Part shown: in pieces, positions 7,011 through 13,916 of the stretch
How positions within the stretch are numbered: position 1 is the first letter of the stretch
Layout of the letters: every line of letters starts with the position of its first letter
DNA from: an uncultured Oscillospiraceae bacterium
Lineage (GTDB): Bacteria > Bacillota > Clostridia > Oscillospirales > Oscillospiraceae
Reading direction: 5' to 3'
Length of the DNA: 31,964 bases
Assembly (NCBI GenBank): GCA_934589705.1
Contig: CAKTOH010000016.1
Span: forward strand, 1-31,964
Position numbers and translations under genes: made by a program
The notes under the pieces: generated by a model
Told to the model about the DNA's origin: nothing
The model's database searches: none
What the model saw: the letters and a program-made list of their open reading frames with translations, nothing else

Positions 7011-7039
7011 TATCATTCTTATTCTACCATAGCTGTCAA
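7011..7039 (-). promoter_or_regulatory. Sigma-A type promoter for znuA operon
   Basis: On the minus strand a perfect TTGACA (7034-7039) is followed after 17 bases by ATGATA (7011-7016), 30 bases before the znuA start. The -35 element lies two bases from the terminator of the upstream minus-strand gene. The AT-rich stretch around the -10 (AAGAATGATATATG) could hold a metalloregulator site, but no clean palindrome is visible. Confidence 0.55.
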
Positions 7040-7040
7040 G

Positions 7041-7071
7041 AAAAAAGGAAGCCTGCTCAGCAGACTTCCTT
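7041..7071 (-). terminator. Intrinsic terminator of the small unknown gene
   Basis: Read on the minus strand, AAGGAAGTCTGCT and AGCAGGCTTCCTT pair (one mismatch) and are followed by TTTTTT. It ends transcription of the gene at 7090-7320 just before the znuA promoter. Confidence 0.8.
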
Positions 7072-7089
7072 CTCGCTATGTATGGAAAC

Positions 7090-7320
7090 TCAGTGGTTCT
7101 CCACCCATTCCTTGACCTTGGTCTTGGCAAGTCTCTGGATATCCTCGGTAGGATACTTGGAGGTCTCGCCGCCGATGCCGTACACAAAGTACAGACCTTC
7201 GGGAGTCTGGAACAGATCCTCCTCATAGCCGGCGGGATCGCCCAGGTTGCCGCTGGTGAACTTATGAACCAGGGTAGCAGTCTCGGTGTCGTACTCCTTC
7301 TTGCAGATGATCTTCTTCAT
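7090..7320 (-). CDS. Small conserved protein of unknown function (76 aa)
   Basis: A 76-residue acidic protein starting MKKIICKKEYDTETATLVHKF, with a central GYEEDLFQTPEGLYFVYGIGG and ending in a charged helix (LAKTKVKEWVENH). It has no signal peptide, membrane helix or cysteine pair. I recall short Firmicute proteins of the same layout (a KxYDTETA opening, a YEE-L---GEYFLYG-GG core, and a C-terminal EW-E helix), often near mobile or regulatory genes, but no function is known to me. The gene has a strong Shine-Dalgarno site (AAAGGAGG), its own promoter (7363-7390) and its own terminator (7041-7071), so it is a self-contained single-gene unit that is probably well expressed. Confidence 0.8.
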   Translation of the reverse strand: MKKIICKKEYDTETATLVHKFTSGNLGDPAGYEEDLFQTPEGLYFVYGIGGETSKYPTEDIQRLAKTKVKEWVENH

Positions 7321-7362
7321 GGAATGAACCTCCTTTCATGAGTAATCATCGGGATAACTGTA

Positions 7363-7390
7363 ATTATACACTAATTTGTCTGGAAATCAA
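7363..7390 (-). promoter_or_regulatory. Promoter of the small unknown gene
   Basis: On the minus strand TTGATT (7385-7390) and a perfect TATAAT (7363-7368) are separated by 16 bases, 43 bases upstream of the start codon at 7320. Confidence 0.6.
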
Positions 7391-7568
7391 TAGCGAAAAA
7401 AGAAAAATCAGAACCTTTTCCTAAAAATTGGTTGATGTCTCAATTGGAAACCCTGACTAAGCCGGGAAAGAGTGTGCAAGATGCACAAAGAAATGAGGTG
7501 GTTTTCTCCCTTTGGCCGTTGTGCTTTGGATAAAAAGATGGTATGATAACAAAAAGGAGGGAATGAAA

Positions 7569-8210
7569 ATGCGGGATTTTCCAGTATTTGACACGGAAAC
7601 CGGGGTATCCAGCCTGATTCTGAAGGAGGTGCCCTATCGGAAAACAGCCTACATTCATATCCGGGATGTGGAGCCTGGGGGAATGGATGCCCATCTTCGG
7701 GAGTGTGTGGCCTTTTGCCGGGCGGTGGGGGCGGAACGGATTTTCGCCGCGGGACATGAGGCACTGACGGCCTATCCCCTGTATACCGCCGTGGTGGAAA
7801 TGACCGGCAGCCCCAGCTTCGAGGAAGGGGAGCTTGCGAGCCTCTTCCCGGTAACGGAGCAGACCGTATCCCGGTGGCGGGAGCTTTACAATCAGCGGAT
7901 GGCAGGCGTAGACAACGCGGGGACGCTGGAGGCTCGGCAGGAGCCGGAAATTCTCTCCGGCGGCACCTATTTTATCCACGACGGCGGGGAGCTGCTGGGC
8001 ATCGGCTGGCTGGAGGAAGGTCTGCTTCGAGCCATGGCCTCGGTAAAGCCCGGGGCAGGGGAGCGGGTAATGCGAACCCTGCTGTCGGCCTGTTCCGGCG
8101 AAACCCTCCGGCTGGAGGTGGCCTCCACCAATGAGAAGGCATTGCGCCTGTACAAGCGGCTGGGTTTTTTCCCCACCCGGGAGATCATCCGCTGGTATCA
8201 GGTAGGATAA
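7569..8210 (+). CDS. GNAT-family N-acetyltransferase
   Basis: A 213-residue protein whose C-terminal third is a GNAT fold: SGETLRLEVASTNEKALRLYKRLGFFPTREIIRWYQV contains the ending pattern (N-x-x-A-x-x-L-Y-x-x-x-G-F) that closes the acetyl-CoA domain. The N-terminal ~120 residues are less typical and may set substrate specificity; the acetyl-CoA phosphate-binding loop is not a clear Q/RxxGxG/A (it reads KPGAGERV), so activity is likely but not certain. Substrate is unknown. I chose ATG 7569 because AAAGGAGGG lies seven bases upstream; the in-frame ATG 7563 is too close to that site, and the upstream extension to 7512 runs through AT-rich non-coding sequence. It is transcribed alone, opposite to the neighbouring small gene. 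Confidence 0.78.
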   Translation: MRDFPVFDTETGVSSLILKEVPYRKTAYIHIRDVEPGGMDAHLRECVAFCRAVGAERIFAAGHEALTAYPLYTAVVEMTGSPSFEEGELASLFPVTEQTVSRWRELYNQRMAGVDNAGTLEARQEPEILSGGTYFIHDGGELLGIGWLEEGLLRAMASVKPGAGERVMRTLLSACSGETLRLEVASTNEKALRLYKRLGFFPTREIIRWYQVG

Positions 8211-8237
8211 AAAAGACCGGGTGTTCCGGAAAAATAC

Positions 8238-8266
8238 TTGACATCCGAAGACGGCTGTGCTATAAT
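8238..8266 (+). promoter_or_regulatory. Consensus sigma-A promoter of the ylxM-ffh-rpsP cluster
   Basis: TTGACA (8238-8243) and TATAAT (8261-8266) are both perfect and are separated by exactly 17 bases. The start of ylxM is 42 bases downstream, so this is the main promoter of the secretion/translation gene cluster. Confidence 0.92.
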
Positions 8267-8307
8267 GCCCAAGGTCAAGGGAAATGCCTTGACACAAGGA
8301 GGTTCCC

Positions 8308-8652
8308 ATGGACGCGCTGGAGATGACGCTGCTGCTGGATTATTACGGCGGTATGCTTACGGACAAGCAGAGAGACTGCTTCGATATGCGTCACAATCAG
8401 GACCTTTCCCTGGGAGAAATCGGGGAGGCGCTGGGTGTCAGCCGCCAGGCGGTGTGCGACAACCTGACCCGGACGGAAGCGTTGCTTCGCCGGATGGAGG
8501 AAAATATCGGCTGTGTCCGCAGAGACAGGGCAGTCCGCAAGGCCGCCCAGGAGATTCTCGCGGCGGCGGAAAAGCTGGAAGCTTCCCAAGAACCCGAGAC
8601 GGTCAGCCTTGCCAGGCAGATTATGGCCGCTGCCCAGACACTGAAGGAGTAA
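8308..8652 (+). CDS. ylxM: YlxM/p13-like helix-turn-helix protein linked to the signal recognition particle
   Basis: A 114-residue protein of the YlxM family, which in Firmicutes is encoded just upstream of ffh and is thought to modulate signal recognition particle function. The N-terminal half is a sigma-region-4-like helix-turn-helix: LLDYYGGMLTDKQRDCFDMRHNQDLSLGEIGEALGVSRQAVCDNLTRTE (about residues 8-57). The C-terminal half is a long charged helix. Length and gene order (ylxM-ffh-rpsP) are those of the family. AAGGAGG lies six bases before the ATG and the stop is 3 bases before the ffh start, so the two are co-translated. Confidence 0.9.
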   Translation: MDALEMTLLLDYYGGMLTDKQRDCFDMRHNQDLSLGEIGEALGVSRQAVCDNLTRTEALLRRMEENIGCVRRDRAVRKAAQEILAAAEKLEASQEPETVSLARQIMAAAQTLKE

Positions 8653-8655
8653 GCT

Positions 8656-10008
8656 ATGGCGTTTGAAGGCTTAACGGAAAAAATCTCAGCCACCTTCAAG
8701 AAGCTTCGCGGCAAGGGCCGCCTGAAGGAAGCGGATGTGAAGGAGGCTATGCGGGAGATCCGCATGGCGCTGCTGGAAGCGGACGTGAGCTATAAGGTAG
8801 TCAAGGACTTCACCAAGACGGTCACGGAACGCTGCGTCGGCACAGACGTGCTGGAATCTCTCACCCCTGCCCAGATGATCGTGAAGATCGTCAACGAGGA
8901 GCTGTGCAAGCTCATGGGCAGCGATACCAAGCATTTGAATATCAATCCCAACGGCCCCACGGTGATTATGCTGGTAGGCCTCCAGGGCGCGGGCAAGACC
9001 ACCAACGGCTCCAAGCTGGCGGGGCTTCAGAAGCGGCAGGGAAGAAACCCGCTGCTCGTCGCCTGCGATATCTACCGTCCCGCGGCTATTCAGCAGCTGA
9101 AGGTCTGCGGCGAGAAGCTGGGCGTTCCCGTTTTCGAGAAGGGCACGCAGGATCCTGTCAAAACCGCGAAGGAAGCGGTGCTCTACGCCCGTCAGCGGGG
9201 CTACGACATGGTGTTTCTGGACACCGCCGGTCGGCTCCATGTGGACGAGGCGCTGATGAATGAGCTGAAAAACATCAAGGCCGCCGTAAAGCCCGACGAA
9301 ATCATGCTGGTTGTGGATGCCATGACCGGTCAGGACGCGGTGAACGCGGCTCAGAGCTTCAACGAGTGGCTGGACATCGATTCCGTCATGCTCTCCAAGC
9401 TGGACGGCGACGCCAGAGGCGGCGCGGCTCTGTCCGTTAAGGCCATTACCGGCAAGCCCATCAAGTTCGCCGGTATCGGCGAAAAGCTGGAGGACATCGA
9501 GCCCTTCCATCCCGACCGGATGGCAAGCCGGATTCTGGGCATGGGCGATATGCTCAGCCTGATTGAGAAGGCGGAAAAGGCCTACGATGCCAAAAAAGCC
9601 GCCGAGATGGAGAAAAAGCTCAAGACCAATAAATTCACCCTCCAGGATTTCTACGACCAGATGGTGCAGATGAAGTCCATGGGCTCCATGGAGGATATCT
9701 TAGCCCAGATGCCCGGCGGGGCCAACCTGAAGGGCGTAAAGCTGGATGAGAAGGCCATGGCTCACACCGAGGCCATCATCCTGTCCATGACCCCCAAGGA
9801 GCGGGAAAAGCCCGAGATCATCGGAGCCAGCCGGAAAAAGCGGATCGCCGCCGGAGCCGGTGTCCGGGTGGAGGATGTGAATAAGCTTCTCAAATCCTTC
9901 GAGCAGATGCGAAAGCTCATCAAGCAGTTCTCCGGCCCCGGCGCCGGAAAGAAGCTCAAGCGCATGGGTCGGTTCGGCGGCCTGGGCGGCGGCTTCCCCG
10001 GGTTCTAA
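8656..10008 (+). CDS. ffh: Signal recognition particle GTPase Ffh (SRP54)
   Basis: A 450-residue SRP54 protein that binds signal sequences of nascent membrane and secreted proteins and docks with FtsY. The N domain (1-90) precedes the G domain with P-loop GLQGAGKTT (108-116), DTAGR, and TKLDG-like SKLDGDARGGAALS; the M domain (about 325-440) contains the Met-rich helices (FYDQMVQMKSMGSMEDILAQM) and the 4.5S RNA-binding motif (EREKPEIIGASRKKRIAAGAG). The C-terminus is Gly-rich (GGLGGGFPGF). Length matches the family. It follows ylxM by three bases and is followed after 79 bases by rpsP. Confidence 0.98.
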   Translation: MAFEGLTEKISATFKKLRGKGRLKEADVKEAMREIRMALLEADVSYKVVKDFTKTVTERCVGTDVLESLTPAQMIVKIVNEELCKLMGSDTKHLNINPNGPTVIMLVGLQGAGKTTNGSKLAGLQKRQGRNPLLVACDIYRPAAIQQLKVCGEKLGVPVFEKGTQDPVKTAKEAVLYARQRGYDMVFLDTAGRLHVDEALMNELKNIKAAVKPDEIMLVVDAMTGQDAVNAAQSFNEWLDIDSVMLSKLDGDARGGAALSVKAITGKPIKFAGIGEKLEDIEPFHPDRMASRILGMGDMLSLIEKAEKAYDAKKAAEMEKKLKTNKFTLQDFYDQMVQMKSMGSMEDILAQMPGGANLKGVKLDEKAMAHTEAIILSMTPKEREKPEIIGASRKKRIAAGAGVRVEDVNKLLKSFEQMRKLIKQFSGPGAGKKLKRMGRFGGLGGGFPGF

Positions 10009-10087
10009 GCCCCGGAATCCTATCGTTCGCTGAAAGCAAATTGCTTTGCGATATATATTTTTACAATCATTTTGGAGGTGAACTCTC

Positions 10088-10327
10088 ATGGTTAAGATCA
10101 GACTGAGAAGAATGGGTGCCAAGAAGGCTCCTTACTACCGTATCGTTGTGGCGGATTCTCGTTCTCCCCGCGATGGCCGCTGCATTGAGGAAATCGGCAC
10201 TTACAATCCCCTGACCCAGCCCGCTACCATCACCGTGGACGCTGAGAAGGCGCAGAACTGGATCAAGAATGGCGCACAGCCCACCGACACCGTCCGTGGC
10301 CTGCTGAAGAGTGCTGGCGTTCTGTAA
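10088..10327 (+). CDS. rpsP: 30S ribosomal protein S16
   Basis: A 79-residue protein beginning [30 protein letters not shown], the S16 signature, and continuing [13 protein letters not shown]. It is full length for the short Firmicute form. The Shine-Dalgarno site GGAGGTGA is very strong. Gene order ffh-rpsP-khpA-rimM-trmD is the usual one in Clostridia. The 79 bases before it contain a short stem (AAAGCA/TGCTTT near 10035-10049), too weak to call a terminator. Confidence 0.98.
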   Translation: MVKIRLRRMGAKKAPYYRIVVADSRSPRDGRCIEEIGTYNPLTQPATITVDAEKAQNWIKNGAQPTDTVRGLLKSAGVL

Positions 10328-10348
10328 GATCCCAAAGGAGAATCCCGA

Positions 10349-10579
10349 ATGAAAGAACTTTTGCTGTACATGGCAAAAAATCTGGTGGATGATCCTGAGG
10401 CAGTCACCGTAACCGAAATCGATGGCGAGGACGGCAAGGTGCTGGAGCTGCGTGTTGCCGAAGGCGACATGGGCAAGGTGATCGGCCGCCAGGGACGGAT
10501 CGCAAAAGAGATCCGTACCATCATTAAGACTGTAGCCCAGCGCACTGGCGAGAAGGTCACGGTCGAAATCGTGGATTAA
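10349..10579 (+). CDS. khpA: RNA-binding KH-domain protein KhpA
   Basis: A 76-residue single KH-domain protein. The RNA-binding GxxG loop is GRQG in GDMGKVIGRQGRIAKEIRTIIK (about residues 41-62). KhpA works with KhpB/EloR in several Firmicutes to bind many transcripts and influence cell elongation and division. Gene position directly after rpsP (21-base gap, AAAGGAGA site) is conserved. A terminator follows 8 bases after the stop, so this gene may end the promoter-proximal half of the cluster. Confidence 0.96.
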   Translation: MKELLLYMAKNLVDDPEAVTVTEIDGEDGKVLELRVAEGDMGKVIGRQGRIAKEIRTIIKTVAQRTGEKVTVEIVD

Positions 10580-10586
10580 AGCGAGG

Positions 10587-10612
10587 ATGCGTGACGTATG
10601 TCACGCATTTTT
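10587..10612 (+). terminator. Intrinsic terminator inside the ribosomal-protein/tRNA-modification cluster
   Basis: ATGCGTGAC (10587-10595) pairs perfectly with GTCACGCAT (10600-10608) around a GTAT loop, followed by TTTTTCG-type tail. It lies between khpA and rimM and would separate rpsP-khpA from rimM-trmD unless read through. Confidence 0.8.
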
Positions 10613-10622
10613 CGTCTCTCTT

Positions 10623-10791
10623 GTTGGGAAAACTCTGATGAAACCGTCTGCGGCTGAGCGGCGGGCCTTTTGCCCCCTGGCGGCGGTACGAAAAATGGGA
10701 AATACATCCAGTATTCCCACATTTTCCGTACCTTGCCAGGAAACAAAAATCCTCGCCGTCAGCTCTTGCCGGTTTCATCAGAGCTTCCCCG
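10623..10791 (-). repeat. Structured dispersed element, full copy 3 (MITE-like or ncRNA-like)
   Basis: Terminal inverted repeats (GGGAAAACTCTGATGAAACCG from 10626 region and its near-complement ending at 10790) enclose nested stems, the clearest being GGTACG (10685-10690)/CGTACC (10727-10732) around GGGAAATAC (10697-10705)/GTATTCCC (10711-10718). Compared with the 3671-3824 copy, the outer stem reads TGAAACC/GGTTTCA where that copy reads ATAAATC/GATTTAT, and the inner stem differs on both arms as well, so pairing is kept while sequence changes. It sits between the khpA terminator and rimM, antisense in orientation to the cluster if the minus-strand reading is taken as the element's own. No ORF within it is credible. 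Confidence 0.75.
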
Positions 10792-10826
10792 AGCGCAAAT
10801 CCAGCTACCTGTTAGGAGAATCGAAC

Positions 10827-11318
10827 ATGAAACTGAAATTTATTGAAGCCGGCGAGATCGTCAACACCCACGGCATCCGTGGAGAGGTGAAGGTGCTGTG
10901 CTGGCTGGATGACCCGGAAATGCTCTGCGAGTTTGACCGCTGCCGCATCGGCGGCCAGGAATATCGCATGGATACCGTCCGGGCACACAAGACCTGCAAC
11001 CTGGTGAAGCTTTCCGGAGTGGATACCCCGGAGGAGGCTATGAAGCTCCGGGGCAAGGTGCTGGAGCTGCACCGGGAGGATATTGATGACGAAGTGATCT
11101 TCGCCGCCGAGCTCATCGGCATGGAGGTTCTGGCCGACGAGGGCTCCATCGGCACCATCCGGGAGGTGCTGGACTACCCGGGCAACAGCGTCTATGTGGT
11201 GCGGGGGGAGCATGAATACCTGATTCCCGCGGTGAAGCAGTTTATTCTCTCCACAGACCTGGAGAAAAACGAAATGCGGGTGCGCCTGCTGGAAGGAATG
11301 CGCAGCGATGAGAATTGA
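10827..11318 (+). CDS. rimM: 16S rRNA processing protein RimM
   Basis: A 163-residue RimM, which helps mature the 3' domain of the 30S subunit by binding S19 near 16S helices 31 and 33b. The N-terminal domain opens with the typical EAGEIVNTHGIRGEVKV and the C-terminal PRC-barrel contains LIGMEVLADEGSIGTIREVLDYPGNSVYVV and EYLIPAVKQFI. ATG 10827 is chosen because AGGAGA lies seven bases upstream and the family start aligns; an open frame continues upstream to 10587 but only through the repeat element. The 3' end overlaps trmD by 11 nt. No promoter was clearly seen between the repeat and the gene. Confidence 0.96.
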   Translation: MKLKFIEAGEIVNTHGIRGEVKVLCWLDDPEMLCEFDRCRIGGQEYRMDTVRAHKTCNLVKLSGVDTPEEAMKLRGKVLELHREDIDDEVIFAAELIGMEVLADEGSIGTIREVLDYPGNSVYVVRGEHEYLIPAVKQFILSTDLEKNEMRVRLLEGMRSDEN

Positions 11319-12060
11319 CATCCTGACCCTGTTTCCGGAGACTCTGGGAGATGTGCTGTCCGAGAGTATCCTGGGGCGCGCCCAGGAGCGGGGCTATATT
11401 TCCATCGATACCCACCAGATTCGGGACTACACGGCAAACAAGCAGAATCAGGTGGACGATTACCCCTACGGCGGCGGTCGGGGAGCCGTCATGGCGGCAG
11501 ATCCCCTCTATCGCTGCTGGGAGGCGGTGTGCGACGAGGCCGGGGGAGCGGTGCACACCGTTTACCTGTCTCCCTGCGGCCATACCTTCCGCCAGGCGGA
11601 TGCCATCCGGCTGAGCAAGCTGGACAACCTGATTCTGGTCTGCGGCCACTATGAGGGCATTGACCAGCGGTTTATCGACGAATGCGTGGACGAGGAAATC
11701 TCCCTGGGGGATTTCGTTCTCACCGGCGGGGAGATCGCCGCCATGGCCGTCACCGACGCGGTGTGCCGGATGGTGCCGGGGGTTCTGGCAGACCCGGAGT
11801 GCTTTGAAGAGGAAAGCCACTTTGGGGGTCTTCTGGAATATCCCCAGTATACCCGCCCGGCGGTGTGGCACGGCAGAGCCATTCCGGAGATTCTCACCTC
11901 TGGCAATCACGAGAAGGTGCGCCAGTGGCGCAGAAAGCAGTCTCTGCGGCGCACACGCAGCCGCAGGCCGGATATGTACGAAAAGCTGGACTTGTCCTCC
12001 AAGCAGGACAAGAAGCTCTTAAAAGAAATGGACGCGGAGGATGCCGCGGATAAGGGGTAG
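11308..12060 (+). CDS. trmD: tRNA (guanine(37)-N1)-methyltransferase TrmD
   Basis: A 250-residue SPOUT-fold enzyme that methylates N1 of G37 in tRNAs to prevent +1 frameshifting. Family motifs are all present: MRIDILTLFPE at the start, DDYPYGGGRGAVM, the SAM-binding trefoil knot region (LVCGHYEGIDQRFID, EISLGDFVLTGGEIAAM), and the catalytic-domain linker VLADPECFEEESHFGGLLEYPQYTRP. It overlaps rimM by 11 nt. The usual next gene rplS (L19) is not here; a transporter gene follows instead after 6 bases. Confidence 0.98.
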   Translation: MRIDILTLFPETLGDVLSESILGRAQERGYISIDTHQIRDYTANKQNQVDDYPYGGGRGAVMAADPLYRCWEAVCDEAGGAVHTVYLSPCGHTFRQADAIRLSKLDNLILVCGHYEGIDQRFIDECVDEEISLGDFVLTGGEIAAMAVTDAVCRMVPGVLADPECFEEESHFGGLLEYPQYTRPAVWHGRAIPEILTSGNHEKVRQWRRKQSLRRTRSRRPDMYEKLDLSSKQDKKLLKEMDAEDAADKG

Positions 12061-12066
12061 AAGAAA

Positions 12067-12996
12067 ATGGAGAAGCTGATTACTGTGGCTCAGGTCATCG
12101 TACCGATTTTCGTGACGGTGCTGCTGGGTGTGCTGGCAAGGCGGAAGGGCACGTTTTCTCAGGAACAGGTGGACGGCCTGAATCGGTTCGTGGTGAAATA
12201 CGGGATGCCCTGCATCGTATTTCGCTCCTGCCTGACAGCGGACATGGGAGCGGAGTCCCTGAGCAGCATGGCAATGGTTCTTGTCGCCGGCCTGATTTCC
12301 ACGGCGGCTGCCATGACGGTGCTGAAAAAGCGGTATCCCTATCATAACCTTCCTATGCTCTTTGTAGCAAAGGAAAGCGGAATGCTGGGCATTCCCTTGT
12401 ACATGATTTTGTTCGGCGCGGATCAGGCCTTCCGGATGGGAGTGCTTGACCTTGCCCAGGCGCCTACTGCCTATGCGGTCATTGCCCTGCTGACTGCCGA
12501 CACCGGGGAGAATCCCACCCCGGGGCGTATCCTCAAGAGTATTTCTGCCTCACCCATGGTGAAGATGAGCCTTTTGGGTCTGTTCATGAATCTGTCCGGG
12601 GCAGGCCGGTGGCTGGACAGCCTGGGTGTTCTGGGAATTCTTACGGAAACCACGGGCTTTCTCATCCAGCCGGTAAGCGCGCTGATCATCTTCTATGTGG
12701 GCTACAATTTCTCCCTGGATTCCCAGAACTGCAAGGGGGTGCTGGAGGTTACGGGCATTCTGCTGGGGCTGTATGTCCTGTTCGGCATTGTCATGCAGGG
12801 GGTGCTGACCCTGGTTCCCAATGTGGACGCGGCCACCCGCTGGGCGGCTGTGCTGTACTGCGTGCTGCCTGCCAGCTACCTGGCTCCCGGCATGGGCAGA
12901 AATCCCAGGGACTACACCCTGGCCTCCGGGGTCTGCTCGGTGATGACGGTGGTGTGCCTGGCGGCATTCTGCGTCATGGCTGCCATCGTGGCCTGA
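12067..12996 (+). CDS. AEC-family transporter (auxin efflux carrier type permease)
   Basis: A 309-residue integral membrane protein with about ten predicted helices, beginning LITVAQVIVPIFVTVLLGVLARRKGTFS and continuing with NRFVVKYGMPCIVFRS, a typical AEC opening. A central break (about residues 135-160) separates two five-helix halves, and the second half includes the SASPMVKMSLLGLFMNLSG repeat start. Bacterial AEC members export or exchange small organic acids such as malate or malonate, but the substrate cannot be inferred. It begins 6 bases after trmD and is probably cotranscribed, a combination I do not regard as usual. A hairpin terminator follows at 13018. Confidence 0.85.
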   Translation: MEKLITVAQVIVPIFVTVLLGVLARRKGTFSQEQVDGLNRFVVKYGMPCIVFRSCLTADMGAESLSSMAMVLVAGLISTAAAMTVLKKRYPYHNLPMLFVAKESGMLGIPLYMILFGADQAFRMGVLDLAQAPTAYAVIALLTADTGENPTPGRILKSISASPMVKMSLLGLFMNLSGAGRWLDSLGVLGILTETTGFLIQPVSALIIFYVGYNFSLDSQNCKGVLEVTGILLGLYVLFGIVMQGVLTLVPNVDAATRWAAVLYCVLPASYLAPGMGRNPRDYTLASGVCSVMTVVCLAAFCVMAAIVA

Positions 12997-13017
12997 GTGG
13001 CTCTGTTTTCAAAGATC

Positions 13018-13059
13018 ATCCCGCACAATTTGGCAGATGCCTGCCGGATTGTGCGGGAT
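13018..13059 (+). terminator. Terminator after the AEC permease
   Basis: ATCCCGCACAAT (13018-13029) pairs perfectly with ATTGTGCGGGAT (13048-13059), with an inner GGCAG/CTGCC stem and small loop, followed by the T-rich stretch GTTTCGTATTTTC. It closes the upstream cluster. Confidence 0.8.
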
Positions 13060-13153
13060 GTTTCGTATTTTCGTTGACGAATTGGCTTTTTCGCAAATCT
13101 GCACGATTCCGGACGTGCGATTTTCCTGAAATTTGTCTTGAAAAAGCCGGGGA

Positions 13154-13187
13154 GTTAGTTGACGCTAACTGCGAAATATGATATACT
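13154..13187 (+). promoter_or_regulatory. Promoter with overlapping palindrome, ABC/FtsX operon
   Basis: TTGACG (13159-13164) and TATACT (13182-13187) are spaced by 17 bases. The inverted repeat GTTAG (13154-13158)/CTAAC (13165-13169) exactly brackets the -35 hexamer, which would let a bound regulator block polymerase. No regulator gene is adjacent, so the regulator, if any, is encoded elsewhere. Confidence 0.65.
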
Positions 13188-13217
13188 CGCATTATGCAAA
13201 GGAGAAGAGGCGATAGC

Positions 13218-13916
13218 ATGTTTTTGCAGATACGGGATATCCAGAAGAGCTTCGGACAGAACGACAGCCGGGTTCAGGTGCTCAAGGGCGTGAATATGCA
13301 GGTGGACAAGGGGGATTTCTGCGTGCTGCTGGGCCCCAGCGGCAGCGGCAAAAGCACCCTGCTGAATATCATCGGCGGCATCGATACGGCGGATGCCGGG
13401 GAAATCACCATCGGCAGCACCAAGCTGGGAAAAATGAACCCAAAGAAGCTGGTTTCCTACCGGCGGAACCACCTGGGCTATGTGTTCCAGATGTACAATC
13501 TGATTCCCAATCTGACGGTTCGGGAGAACATCGAGGTGGGAGCCTACCTGAGCAAGAAGCCTTTGGATGTGGACGAGCTGCTGCATACCCTGGGTCTGTG
13601 GGAGCATCGGAACAAGCTGCCCAATCAGCTCTCCGGCGGCCAGCAGCAGCGCACCGCCATCGGCCGGGCCATCGTGAAAAATCCGGATATTCTCCTATGT
13701 GATGAGCCTACCGGTGCTTTGGACTACCAGACCAGCAAAGAAATCCTGAAGCTCATCGAAACCGTGAATCACAAATACGGCAGCACGGTCATCATGGTGA
13801 CCCACAACGACGCCATCCGGCTGATGGCCACTCTGGTGGTGAAATTCCGGGACGGAGTGGTGCGCAAGGCCTACCGCAACGAGACCCCTGTGGGCGCGGA
13901 GGAACTGGAATGGTAA
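13218..13916 (+). CDS. ABC transporter ATP-binding protein, MacB/LolD type
   Basis: A 232-residue ABC ATPase of the class paired with FtsX-type permeases. Walker A is GPSGSGKST (residues 39-47), Q-loop in [16 protein letters not shown], signature LSGGQQQR (138-145), Walker [13 protein letters not shown] (158-169), and the H-loop is MVTHND. Such ATPases drive mechanotransmission complexes that move peptides, lipids or cell-wall regulators across the envelope instead of ordinary import. I chose ATG 13218 because [13 protein letters not shown] is the usual opening and because GAGG/AGGAG sites lie upstream; the ATG at 13194 would add eight residues across those sites. The last codons overlap the permease start by 7 nt. 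Confidence 0.93.
   Translation: MFLQIRDIQKSFGQNDSRVQVLKGVNMQVDKGDFCVLLGPSGSGKSTLLNIIGGIDTADAGEITIGSTKLGKMNPKKLVSYRRNHLGYVFQMYNLIPNLTVRENIEVGAYLSKKPLDVDELLHTLGLWEHRNKLPNQLSGGQQQRTAIGRAIVKNPDILLCDEPTGALDYQTSKEILKLIETVNHKYGSTVIMVTHNDAIRLMATLVVKFRDGVVRKAYRNETPVGAEELEW

Noticed and set aside
6982..7040. A Zur/Fur operator upstream of znuA
   Set aside because: The region is AT-rich around the -10, but I see no inverted repeat matching a Fur-family box well enough to report as a site.
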